NCBI RefSeq assembly: GCF_964021845.1
Contig: NZ_CAXHZC010000004.1
Location: forward strand, 434,001-498,000
Direction of reading: 5' to 3'
DNA length: 64,000 nucleotides
Source: Arcticibacterium sp964021845
Lineage (GTDB): Bacteria > Bacteroidota > Bacteroidia > Cytophagales > Spirosomataceae
Position 1 is the stretch's first letter. The number at the start of each line of letters is the position of its first letter. Made by a program: the position numbers and the translations under genes. Below are positions 8,359 to 16,451 of the stretch, one piece after another. Under the pieces are notes generated by a model. That model ran no database searches. It was not told where the DNA came from and saw only the letters and a program-made list of their open reading frames with translations.

Positions 8359-9423
8359 ATGGCAACACACCCATTAGAATTAGAGGTTTCTGAAAGTTTC
8401 TTTGTCAAAAGGAGATTGAAAGGAAACCTCTTTTACTGTATTGATGCCCACACCTGTGGTAATCCAGTTCGTTTGGTTGCACATGGTGGTCCTGCATTAG
8501 AAGGGAATAACATGTCTGAAAAAAGACAAGATTTCCTTAAAAAATATGATTGGATAAGAAAAGGGCTGATGTTTGAGCCACGTGGTCATGATATGATGTC
8601 GGGAAGTATTCTTTATCCGCCTCATAAGCCTGAAAATGATGTAGCTGTACTTTTTATAGAAACTTCGGGTTGTTTGCCAATGTGCGGTCATGGTACCATA
8701 GGTACTATTACCATGGGTTTGGAATACGGGCTTATCAAACCTAAAATTAATGGTAAGGTAAGAATGGAAGCTCCTGCTGGTTTGGTGGAGATTGCTTATA
8801 CAGAAGATGCGGATGGGAAAGTGGAAAGTGTGCGATTGACAAACGTTTCTTCCTATTTGGCAAAGGAAAACATAGAAGTAGATTTTCCGCCTTTAGGAAA
8901 ACTAAAACTAGATGTAGCCTATGGCGGCAACTATTATGGAATAGTAGACCGTCAAGAAAACTTTAAAGGATTAGAACATTATAAAGCAGAGCAATTAATT
9001 TCTTGGGCAAGGGAACTTAGAGCATTGCTTAGGCTTTCTCATGATTTCACGCACCCAGAAGATTCCAGTATTAATGGACTAAGCCATATCATGTGGACGG
9101 GAGAGACTATTGACCCAAAATCTACGGCAAGAAACGCGGTCTTTTATGGCGACAAAGCTATTGATAGGTCGCCGTGTGGCACAGGGACTTCAGCAAGAAT
9201 GGCTCAATGGGCCGCAAAAGGAAAACTGAAAGCAGGTGATGTGTTTGTGCATGAAAGCATAATAGGCAGTAAATTCGAAGGGAGAATAGAAGGTAGAACG
9301 AAATTAGGAGATTTCGACGCCATCATACCCTCCATAGAAGGATGGGCAAAAGTGTACGGAGAAAACCTAATCTCAATAAATAAAGAAGATGACCCTTATG
9401 CAGAGGGTTTTCAAGTGATTTGA
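8359..9423 (+). CDS. 4-hydroxyproline 2-epimerase (proline racemase family)
   Basis: 354 residues of the proline racemase superfamily. Both catalytic cysteines are visible: Cys109 in MCGHGTIG and Cys273 in SPCGTGTSA. Two cysteines point to an epimerase or racemase; the related trans-3-hydroxyproline dehydratases have Thr at one of these sites. It is about 20-40 residues longer than typical bacterial 4-hydroxyproline epimerases, mainly at the N-terminus. The reaction is trans-4-hydroxy-L-proline to cis-4-hydroxy-D-proline in the cytoplasm. Context supports it: deaminase 2 bases upstream, FAD oxidase downstream. Confidence 0.88.
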   Translation: MATHPLELEVSESFFVKRRLKGNLFYCIDAHTCGNPVRLVAHGGPALEGNNMSEKRQDFLKKYDWIRKGLMFEPRGHDMMSGSILYPPHKPENDVAVLFIETSGCLPMCGHGTIGTITMGLEYGLIKPKINGKVRMEAPAGLVEIAYTEDADGKVESVRLTNVSSYLAKENIEVDFPPLGKLKLDVAYGGNYYGIVDRQENFKGLEHYKAEQLISWARELRALLRLSHDFTHPEDSSINGLSHIMWTGETIDPKSTARNAVFYGDKAIDRSPCGTGTSARMAQWAAKGKLKAGDVFVHESIIGSKFEGRIEGRTKLGDFDAIIPSIEGWAKVYGENLISINKEDDPYAEGFQVI

Positions 9424-9548
9424 AAAAAGTAATTGACCCTTACATCAGAATTTACTGTTTGAGCGAAGCTAAAATCAAAGAGGGTTTGTGAAAAAAAAAA
9501 GATAAAGTCAATTTTAGATTCGTGAGTTTAAATCCTGTCTGCTTTTTT

Positions 9549-9600
9549 GCCTACTTTTTTCCAGATGAAAAAAGGTAGGTTCCGCCTGAATAAGGCAGCG
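9549..9600. repeat. intergenic double-hairpin repeat
   Basis: In the 251-bp gap between the epimerase and the oxidase. CTACTTTTTT at 9551-9560 pairs with AAAAAAGGTAG at 9568-9578 (one bulged base), and a second small hairpin follows with CGCCT at 9583-9587 and AGGCAGCG at 9593-9600. From memory, similar TACTTTTT/AAAAAGTAGG-CGCC elements are scattered through Bacteroidetes genomes. It has no coding potential. It may act as an RNA processing or transcription-attenuation site between two genes of one pathway. Confidence 0.45.
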
Positions 9601-9674
9601 AAAGAAGAGGTTATCGTCAAAAGGCGGGATTAAGAAAAAGAAATGAATATAAAAACAGCGTAAGAAAACAAAAA

Positions 9675-10943
9675 ATGAAAGTTCACATAATAGGCTCTGG
9701 TATTATAGGACTCTTCTCGGCTTACTACCTAGTTAAGGAAGGTCATGAGCTAGAGATTATTGAACAATACGCTGGTGATGATGGCTGCTCATTTCAAAAT
9801 GCAGGTATGATTACCCCAAGTCACTTTATCCCTTTGGCTACTCCAGGAATGGTACAAAAAGCGTTAAAATGGATGTTAGATGATGCTAGCCCGTTTTATG
9901 TTAAACCCCGACTTGATTTGTCTATGCTTAACTGGTCTTGGAAATTTATGCAAGCTGCCAATCAAAGAAAGGTAGATGAAGCTATGCCGATTTTAAGAGA
10001 CTTTTTGGTAGCAAGTAGAGCCATGTATCTTAATTTGGAAGCCTCCAAAGAACTAGATTTTGACTTTGAAAAGAAAGGGTTGCTTCTTCTCTGTAAAACG
10101 GAACATCTTTTAGATGACGAAATTCAGGTAGCATCTAAGGCACATGATTTGGGTATGAAGGCCGAGATTATGGATAGAGCAGGTGTACATAAGTTAGAAC
10201 CGGAAGCATTGCCAGATGTATTAGGAGGAGTTTTCTACCCAGATGATTCCCATTGTAATCCTCAAAAGTTAGTCAAAAGCCTTAAGAAGTTTTTACTTAG
10301 TAAGGGTGTTCGGTTTTCTTATAATACCAAAGTGATTGACGCCAGTTTTAATGGAAACACGGTTGACAAACTTACATTAGAAGACTTTAAAGGGGAGCCA
10401 TCTAAAATAAAAGTAGAAAAAGTAGTGGTAGCGGCAGGAAGTTGGTCGGAAGGTTTGGTAAAGCTATTTAAACTTAAAATACCAATGCAGGCAGGAAAAG
10501 GTTACAGTTTTCTGCAAGAGCAAGAAGTCAATAAAAAAATCCAACACCCTTCTATTCTTTGCGAAGCTAAAGTGGCTGTAACGCCATTTATGGATAATAG
10601 AGTACGTTTTGCAGGCACCATGGAGTTGGCAGGAATTAACCCCAATATCAAAAAGAAACGTGTAAAAGCGATAGCTAAAGCAGGTGAAGATTTTTATGGG
10701 GAAGTAAAAGTACCTATGCCAAAAGATGATGATATTTGGTACGGATTAAGGCCATGCTCACCAGATGGTTTGCCTTATATAGGGAAGGCAAAGCACCTTG
10801 ATAATTTAGTGGTAGCCTCTGGCCATGCTATGTTAGGCATTAGTTTAGCCCCTATATCGGGTCAAATGGTGAGTAAACTAATTCTTGAAAAAAACGTATC
10901 TCAAAATATAGGATTGTTTGATATTCATAGATTTGATAAATGA
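9675..10943 (+). CDS. FAD-dependent D-amino acid oxidoreductase, probable cis-4-hydroxy-D-proline oxidase
   Basis: 422 residues of the DadA-like family. The N-terminal dinucleotide motif is GSGIIGLFSAYYL (about 7-19), followed by NAGMITPS, the usual FAD-contact segment. The C-terminal FAD contact is WYGLRPCSPDGLPYIG near 355-370 and GHAMLGISLAPISG near 385-400. It would oxidise cis-4-hydroxy-D-proline to 1-pyrroline-4-hydroxy-2-carboxylate, the substrate of the deaminase encoded at 7451, and pass electrons to the respiratory chain. Substrate is inferred from the two preceding genes; D-alanine or D-proline use is the alternative. It is separated from the epimerase by a hairpin repeat. Confidence 0.85.
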   Translation: MKVHIIGSGIIGLFSAYYLVKEGHELEIIEQYAGDDGCSFQNAGMITPSHFIPLATPGMVQKALKWMLDDASPFYVKPRLDLSMLNWSWKFMQAANQRKVDEAMPILRDFLVASRAMYLNLEASKELDFDFEKKGLLLLCKTEHLLDDEIQVASKAHDLGMKAEIMDRAGVHKLEPEALPDVLGGVFYPDDSHCNPQKLVKSLKKFLLSKGVRFSYNTKVIDASFNGNTVDKLTLEDFKGEPSKIKVEKVVVAAGSWSEGLVKLFKLKIPMQAGKGYSFLQEQEVNKKIQHPSILCEAKVAVTPFMDNRVRFAGTMELAGINPNIKKKRVKAIAKAGEDFYGEVKVPMPKDDDIWYGLRPCSPDGLPYIGKAKHLDNLVVASGHAMLGISLAPISGQMVSKLILEKNVSQNIGLFDIHRFDK

Positions 10944-10983
10944 ATTCCTAAATTAGAAGCTTGATAACAAAGACTTATACTAA

Positions 10984-12786
10984 GTGAAATTAAAACACTA
11001 CCTGGTAGATTTCTGGGATAAGCTTATTCTCATAAGAGAAAAAGTGGTTAAAAGAATGGACTGGGCTATTTTTGGTGCTCTGCTTTTGGGCTTTGCATTG
11101 GTAATTTATCAAATAGCTTTTCCTAAAGAGTTAGCCGTAGAAAACTGGGTAGATACCATTTTGATAGATATCCCGATTGCGGTGATGTTTTTATATTTCA
11201 TCAAATGGATTCTTCAAAACTTTATTAGAAAAAGAATTAAGCTTCTTGATAGAACACACCTGCCAGACCTGATTTTTGCAGGTATTTTGTACCTATTTCT
11301 TTATCTGAAAGGTAATTTTGAGCTAATAAATCAAAATTGGTTTCTCTATATTTTATTGAGTATCTTTTTTGTGGTGAGGCTCATGAGAGAAGGTGCCATT
11401 TTCGGAGGAAAAGGCATGACACCCTCTGTGCTTTTTGTGGTGAGTTTTGTGATGTTGATTTTGGTAGGAACCGCCATTCTTTTGATTCCAGACGTTTCTT
11501 CTCAAAAAATATCTTTTATTGATGCTCTATTTACAGCCACCAGTGCAGTGTGTGTAACAGGGCTTACAGTGGTAGATACTTCCACTACGTTTACAGCCAT
11601 TGGACAAGACATGCTTTTGATTTTGATTCAAATTGGAGGTTTGGGCTTAATGACTTTTACCAACTTTTTCGCCATTCTATTTAAAGGAGGAATGTCTTTT
11701 AGAAATCACCTTATTTTAAGTGATATTATTCAGGCAGATAAACCAAATTCATTATTCTCAACGCTCCTTAAAATTGTAAGTTACACCTTTGTTATTGAGC
11801 TTATAGGGGTGTTTTTTATTCATCTTACCAGTAATGAAACTTTTTTCACGAGTTCTTATGACTCATGGATGTTTTCTGTTTTTCACTCCATTTCCGCCTT
11901 CTGTAATGCAGGGTTTAGTACGCTTCCTGATGGTTTGTTTAATGGCGGTTTTCGGTTTAATTATCCTTTTCAGCTCGTTATTTGTGTTTTAGTGATTTTG
12001 GGAGGTATAGGTTTTCCGGTGGTGATAGACCTTTATGATACTTTTAAGAAGTTGCTGAGGAGTTTGATAGGCTGGTTGTTTTTTAAGAAACGGTTCATTT
12101 TTATGGCCAGAAACCTGAATGTGCACTCTAGGCTGGTACTTACATCTACAGGAATTTTGCTGGCGATAGGAACTGTCCTATACTTTATCACAGAGTATAA
12201 TAATTCATTGCAGCCGCATCCTACTATGTTCGGAAAATTGGTGCAGTCGTTTTTCGGTTCAGTCACCCCTAGAACGGCTGGTTTTAACACCGTAGATATG
12301 GGAGGTTTGATGCAGGGCACTATCTTAATTTACCTTTTGTTGATGTGGATTGGTGCTTCGCCAAGTAGTACGGGTGGAGGTATTAAGACCACCACATTTA
12401 CCATTGCAATATCAAATATTGTGGCTTTAGCCAAAGGAAAAGATAGGGTTGACCTTTTTAAAAGAGAAATTTCTGGTTCATCCATTCATAGAGCTTTTGC
12501 TGTAATATTTCTTTCGCTTTTAATTATCGGGATGGCAGTTTTTCTCATAAGTACATTTGAACCGCAGCAAGAACTTACCAAGATTGCTTTTGAATGTTTC
12601 TCGGCATATAGTACGGTAGGTTTATCCATGAATTTGACCCCTCAGTTAGGTACGGCTTCAAAACTCGTTTTGATAGTGACCATGTTTTTAGGGAGGGTAG
12701 GTATGTTTACTTTGTTATTTGGCGTCTTTAAGAAGATTCATAGCAGTTCGCATCAATATCCTAAGGAAAACGTTTTGATTATTTGA
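10984..12786 (+). CDS. ktrB: Ktr/Trk-type potassium uptake membrane subunit
   Basis: 600 residues, integral membrane. All four selectivity-filter loops are present: SAVCVTGLT, SAFCNAGFST, TPRTAGFNT and SAYSTVGLS, each with the filter Gly. The conserved cytoplasmic loop PSSTGGGIKTTT before the last repeat is also seen. About 150 extra N-terminal residues with further helices make it longer than KtrB (about 450), so the N-terminal part is an addition. The start is GTG at 10984. KtrB moves K+ with Na+ coupling; the regulatory subunit gene follows at 12900. Confidence 0.9.
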   Translation: MKLKHYLVDFWDKLILIREKVVKRMDWAIFGALLLGFALVIYQIAFPKELAVENWVDTILIDIPIAVMFLYFIKWILQNFIRKRIKLLDRTHLPDLIFAGILYLFLYLKGNFELINQNWFLYILLSIFFVVRLMREGAIFGGKGMTPSVLFVVSFVMLILVGTAILLIPDVSSQKISFIDALFTATSAVCVTGLTVVDTSTTFTAIGQDMLLILIQIGGLGLMTFTNFFAILFKGGMSFRNHLILSDIIQADKPNSLFSTLLKIVSYTFVIELIGVFFIHLTSNETFFTSSYDSWMFSVFHSISAFCNAGFSTLPDGLFNGGFRFNYPFQLVICVLVILGGIGFPVVIDLYDTFKKLLRSLIGWLFFKKRFIFMARNLNVHSRLVLTSTGILLAIGTVLYFITEYNNSLQPHPTMFGKLVQSFFGSVTPRTAGFNTVDMGGLMQGTILIYLLLMWIGASPSSTGGGIKTTTFTIAISNIVALAKGKDRVDLFKREISGSSIHRAFAVIFLSLLIIGMAVFLISTFEPQQELTKIAFECFSAYSTVGLSMNLTPQLGTASKLVLIVTMFLGRVGMFTLLFGVFKKIHSSSHQYPKENVLII

Positions 12787-12809
12787 TGATGGGTGTTTGG
12801 ATACTGAAT

Positions 12810-12857
12810 GTCGGAGGTTCGATGAAAACTTCCAGCATAGGACATCAAACTTCCGAC
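12810..12857. repeat. 15-bp inverted repeat between ktrB and ktrA
   Basis: Left arm 12810-12824 (GTCGGAGGTTCGATG) pairs with right arm 12843-12857 (CATCAAACTTCCGAC). Fourteen of 15 positions pair in RNA, counting one G-U. The loop is 18 nt. No T-run follows, so it is unlikely to be a strong terminator. It may stabilise the upstream message or set the KtrB:KtrA ratio. Confidence 0.5.
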
Positions 12858-12899
12858 AAATAGGGGGAGGGATTCAACAATTGAAAATTTAAGAAAAGA

Positions 12900-13592
12900 A
12901 TGAAATACATTATTATAGGTTTAGGGAATTTTGGGTCAACGCTTAGCTCGCGATTGACAGCCATTGGGCATGAGGTTTTTGGGGTAGACAATAGCTTGGA
13001 GATTGTAGAGCAATTAAAAAATAAAATTACTCATACCATCTGTTTAGATTCTTCAAAACCAGGGGCCTTAAACTCGCTTCCTATCCAAGAGGCAGACCAA
13101 ATTATAGTGGCTATTGGGGAAGATGTGGGAGCATCTATTTTGACTACCGCTCTTCTGAAACAGCATAACGCCAAGTCTATTATTAGTAGAGCTATTAATC
13201 CGCTACATCAAACGGTTTTAGAGTCTATTGGTATTGAAACTATATTTAATCCAGAGAAAATAGCGGCAGAACAGTTTGCGAAGCAACTAGAACTTAGTGG
13301 TGTATTAGAATCATTCGATTTGTCGGACCATTGCAGTATTTTGGAGATTGAAGTACCGAAAAGGTATTTGGGCAGAACAGCCGATAATATTGACTTTTTT
13401 AGCACTTATGGTTTAAAATTGATAGCTGTAAAGCGTTTTGAGACTAAAAAGAACATCATAGGTATGATGAGTAAGTTTGCCACGGTAGACATGAATCTTG
13501 ACCCAGACCACGAGTTTGACGAATCAGATATTTTGGTAATGATGGGTAATATTAAAGATTTCCAAAAAATGATTGGTAGTGATTTAAATTAA
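12900..13592 (+). CDS. ktrA: Ktr/Trk potassium uptake regulatory subunit (RCK domains)
   Basis: 230 residues with an N-terminal RCK nucleotide-binding domain: IIIGLGNFGSTLSSRL (GxGxxG) and the acidic VDNS at the end of beta 2, then a C-terminal TrkA_C domain (about 140-225) with YLGRTADNIDFF. KtrA rings bind ATP/ADP or NAD(H) under the membrane subunit and gate it. The gene follows ktrB by 113 bp, the gap holding an inverted repeat. Length fits single-RCK KtrA rather than the tandem TrkA. Confidence 0.9.
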   Translation: MKYIIIGLGNFGSTLSSRLTAIGHEVFGVDNSLEIVEQLKNKITHTICLDSSKPGALNSLPIQEADQIIVAIGEDVGASILTTALLKQHNAKSIISRAINPLHQTVLESIGIETIFNPEKIAAEQFAKQLELSGVLESFDLSDHCSILEIEVPKRYLGRTADNIDFFSTYGLKLIAVKRFETKKNIIGMMSKFATVDMNLDPDHEFDESDILVMMGNIKDFQKMIGSDLN

Positions 13593-13617
13593 ATAGCGTA
13601 AAATATAGATTAGGTTC

Positions 13618-14310
13618 ATGCAGAGAATAGAGGAAAAATACATCTCACAAAAGACCGAAACACGTGGATACATTCACGTTTATTCAATAGATTATTTTTG
13701 TCCTAAGTGCTTTAGGAATGTGAATTTTGTGCTCAACTGGTCTCAAAACTCTAATGATATTTGCATGTGTGCAAAATCGAAATGTCCTGGCTGTAATGAA
13801 TTTCTGAAATTTATATACATCGATTATGAATTAGAAAAGGGTAAACTAGGTAAGCTATATATTCATCCAGATTCAAATAATAGAACTTCAATCGTTAGTG
13901 CTAATCATGAGGAGTCCAATCTGAACGAAGCTTTATTAATGGCTTATGAATCAGCAATAAACGTATATAATATTGGCGAATGGGTTGGTACTGCAGTATT
14001 GTGTAGGAGGCTTTTAGAAGGTATATCGAAGGATTTAATTCCAAACCTGAGCAATAAGGCTACTCTCTATAATAGTTTGAAAGATTTGCCCAATCATATC
14101 GATTTACAAGAACCTATATTGACTCTTGCTGAAGCATTGAGGAAAGGAGGGAATCTCGGGGCTCATTTTGATTTAGTAAAAACTCCTGATAAAAGAATTG
14201 CCACTCAAATGTTGGATTTGTTGGATTATCTTATTGAATATATTTATCTACTACCAGATAGAATTGAAATGTTACATAGAGAAATTGAAAATTTAGAAAA
14301 TACCAATTGA
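13618..14310 (+). CDS. DUF4145 domain protein with N-terminal zinc-ribbon-like region
   Basis: 230 residues. Near residues 30-65 there are two Cys pairs, CPKC and CPGC, with additional CMC between, consistent with a zinc-binding ribbon. Residues about 100-215 match DUF4145: EALLMAYESAINVYNIGEWVGTAVLCRRLLEGI, with the conserved RRxLE, and a GNLGAHF segment. DUF4145 also appears as an accessory part of some restriction and defence proteins, but no restriction gene is nearby here. Role unknown, probably cytoplasmic. It begins 25 bp after ktrA and overlaps the VOC gene by one base (TGATG). Confidence 0.75.
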   Translation: MQRIEEKYISQKTETRGYIHVYSIDYFCPKCFRNVNFVLNWSQNSNDICMCAKSKCPGCNEFLKFIYIDYELEKGKLGKLYIHPDSNNRTSIVSANHEESNLNEALLMAYESAINVYNIGEWVGTAVLCRRLLEGISKDLIPNLSNKATLYNSLKDLPNHIDLQEPILTLAEALRKGGNLGAHFDLVKTPDKRIATQMLDLLDYLIEYIYLLPDRIEMLHREIENLENTN

Positions 14311-14699
14311 TGATACATCTAACTAAAGTTCACCATATAGCCATCATAAGTTCCGATTATCAAAAGTCAAAAACATTCTACACGGAGGTACTTGGCCTAG
14401 AAATTATCAAAGAAACTTACCGAGAAAAACGCGACTCTTATAAGTTAGATTTAGGTCTAAACGGCGAATACATTATTGAATTGTTTTCGTTCCCAAACCC
14501 TCCTCCGAGAGTTTCAAGGCCAGAGGCCGTAGGTTTGAGACACCTAGCTTTTGAAGTTGATAATATTGAAGTCGCAATTGCAGAACTTATCAGAAAGGGC
14601 GTTACCTGCGAGCCGATAAGAATTGATGAAATCACCGGGAAACGCTTTACCTTCTTTGCAGACCCTGATGGCTTGCCACTAGAGTTTTATGAGGACTAA
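14310..14699 (+). CDS. glyoxalase/bleomycin resistance (VOC) family protein
   Basis: 129 residues with the paired beta-alpha-beta-beta-beta modules of the vicinal oxygen chelate fold. Metal-ligand positions look present: His near residue 8 (VHHIAI), Glu near 57 (IIELF), His near 76 (LRHLAF) and Glu in the final LEFYED. The pattern is that of the YaeR-like group, which is close to glyoxalase I but of uncertain substrate. I start it at ATG 14310, which overlaps the DUF4145 stop by one base; a TTG at 14307 would add one residue. Probably co-translated with the upstream gene. Confidence 0.85.
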   Translation: MIHLTKVHHIAIISSDYQKSKTFYTEVLGLEIIKETYREKRDSYKLDLGLNGEYIIELFSFPNPPPRVSRPEAVGLRHLAFEVDNIEVAIAELIRKGVTCEPIRIDEITGKRFTFFADPDGLPLEFYED

Positions 14700-14742
14700 T
14701 ACTTAATATGAATTCGTTTACGCGATGATTTGCCGTAAGAAT

Positions 14743-14770
14743 GTCCTGTAGGGACAAAACTTCGGTAAAA
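14743..14770. repeat. short intergenic palindrome of the 5-3-5 family
   Basis: GTCCT-gta-GGGAC at 14743-14755 (one G-T pair) followed by AAAACTTCGGTAA. It has the same layout as the elements at 16331, 16385, 19437 and 23019: 5-bp arms, 3-nt loop, then an A-rich tail ending near GTAA/GTAG. It sits in the 266-bp non-coding gap before the OmpA-type gene. Confidence 0.5.
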
Positions 14771-14965
14771 TACCCTTGAGATATCACCCCACGCTTTGGT
14801 CGCTTTTTTATCGCAAGGAGAAAAAATCATAAAACATTCAAGTTCAAAATCTCCTGAAAGGCAGTCAATATTCACGAATCGCTTTTAACACTTCTTAACA
14901 AGTCAGTTTAAACTTATAAATTAGGGGCATTGTTTGCCATTTAGAACCTAATAAACTAAAATACT

Positions 14966-16237
14966 ATGTATAAGATACTGTCAATCATTTTCTTGTTTGG
15001 CGTACAAAATGCACTGGCACAAGTTACGCCAAATCCAAAAGTCACTAAGAAGTCTACTCAAGATACTTTCATCAATAAAATTGAAATTACAGACGACTAT
15101 ACGGTGGTTTCTATGCAGTATGTGAGCAAATCGCCAAAGGAAGCCTTAAAAGAGTATTTGGATAACAACCCAAAGGAAAAAGAGCAGCTAGGTAGAATGA
15201 ATCCTATGATGCGTAATATGCTTTTACAGCAAATGATGGGAGGAATGGGAGGAAGTACCATTAGCATTCAGCCAACTTCCTTTTTACGTTCAAAAGATGG
15301 AAAGGAGTTTGATTTTATCAAAGCCAGTAATATTCCAGTAGCACCAGAAAGGCAAAATGTAGAACCCGATAAAAAGTACTTTTTCAAAGTGTTTTTTGAG
15401 AAGTTGTCGCCTGGCATTAAATCGGTAGACTTGGTAGAAGGACCAAACGACGAGCGTGATGGTTTTCAATATTGGAATTTTTATGGAGTAGAAGTTAACA
15501 ATCCTGCCCTTGGTGAAACTCAAGCTCTAGCAGCAATACCTGAAAACCCAGCAGAAGAGTTTATCATGAGTGGTAAAGTTTATGATGCGGCCACTGAAAA
15601 ACCAATTGCGGCAAAAATCACTTGTACTATTGAAGGTGACAATGTTCCTTTTGATTCCGTGATGACCTCTAGAACTGGTTACTATGAGTTTTTAGTAAAA
15701 CCTGATTCCTATGTTTATAAAATAGAAGCAGATGGTTACGCTTTAACTACGGAAAATATGAACTTGAGCAAGGTGACCAAATCGTTTGATAGAGACATAT
15801 TTTTAGAGCCTTTGGTGGAAGAAACACCACAAGAGGAAATAGCTGAAGTGATAGAAGAGCCTGTTAAAGAGGAAGAGTTAGAAGAGGTTGATGAAAATAC
15901 CTTCCGATTGAAGAATGTTTATTTCCCGCTTGGTAAAGCAGATATATTGGAAGAGTCTCATAAAGAACTGGCAAAGGTAGTTAGGATGATGAACGAAAAC
16001 CCAGAAATGGAAATCAGAGTAGATGGTCATACGGACAATCAAGGCGATAGCCGACTTAATATGATTTTAAGCATGGATAGAGCTAAGAATGTAAGAGATT
16101 ATTTGATAGCCGAAGGTATTGAAGCTAAGCGTATTACTTTCAAAGGATGGGGAGATACAAAGCCTATTGAGAAAAATCAATCAAAAGAAGAGCGTCAAAA
16201 AAATCGTCGTGTAGAAATTGTCATAATAAACGAATAA
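14966..16237 (+). CDS. OmpA-family protein with carboxypeptidase-regulatory-like domain
   Basis: 423 residues. Signal peptide of about 18 residues ending ALAQ. A region rich in Met (MNPMMRNMLLQQMMGGMGG, about 80-98) precedes an unknown beta domain. Residues about 200-270 (FIMSGKVYDAATEKPIAAKI) form a CarboxypepD_reg-like Ig fold. An acidic Glu/Val linker follows, then the OmpA peptidoglycan-binding domain from about 310, with VDGHTDNQGD, the RAxxVRDYL helix and the final NRRVEIVI. It probably links the outer membrane to peptidoglycan. It is a single-gene unit ended by a long palindrome at 16258. Confidence 0.88.
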   Translation: MYKILSIIFLFGVQNALAQVTPNPKVTKKSTQDTFINKIEITDDYTVVSMQYVSKSPKEALKEYLDNNPKEKEQLGRMNPMMRNMLLQQMMGGMGGSTISIQPTSFLRSKDGKEFDFIKASNIPVAPERQNVEPDKKYFFKVFFEKLSPGIKSVDLVEGPNDERDGFQYWNFYGVEVNNPALGETQALAAIPENPAEEFIMSGKVYDAATEKPIAAKITCTIEGDNVPFDSVMTSRTGYYEFLVKPDSYVYKIEADGYALTTENMNLSKVTKSFDRDIFLEPLVEETPQEEIAEVIEEPVKEEELEEVDENTFRLKNVYFPLGKADILEESHKELAKVVRMMNENPEMEIRVDGHTDNQGDSRLNMILSMDRAKNVRDYLIAEGIEAKRITFKGWGDTKPIEKNQSKEERQKNRRVEIVIINE

Positions 16238-16257
16238 GCTTTGTTTTTGTCGTTAAT

Positions 16258-16290
16258 AAGTAGGATTGGGTCATGACCCAATCCTACTTT
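16258..16290. terminator. perfect 32-bp palindrome, probable terminator
   Basis: Bases 16258-16273 and 16274-16289 are exact reverse complements with no spacer: 16-bp arms that centre on TCATGA. It begins 20 bases after the stop of the OmpA gene. As RNA it would fold into a very strong hairpin, but only a short CTTT tract follows, so it may instead be a mRNA-end stabiliser or a protein-binding site. Confidence 0.6.
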
Positions 16291-16330
16291 CATATCGGCC
16301 CTGTATAAAGCAACTTCATCTTTATGCAAA

Positions 16331-16397
16331 GCCCCATCGGGGCGAAACATTGGTAGATAAATAATATTGGCAAAGAATTAACAAACCCCGTAGGGGT
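16331..16397. repeat. two adjacent copies of the 5-3-5 palindrome family
   Basis: GCCCC-atc-GGGGC at 16331-16343 followed by GAAACATTGGTAG, and ACCCC-gta-GGGGT at 16385-16397 followed by GATATGTAG. Both have 5-bp arms with a 3-nt loop. They lie in the convergent gap between the OmpA-type gene and the TonB receptor gene. Confidence 0.6.
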
Positions 16398-16451
16398 GAT
16401 ATGTAGTTTTTATTGACAATTCATAAATCGTTTTCCCTATGAGTAAATTCA

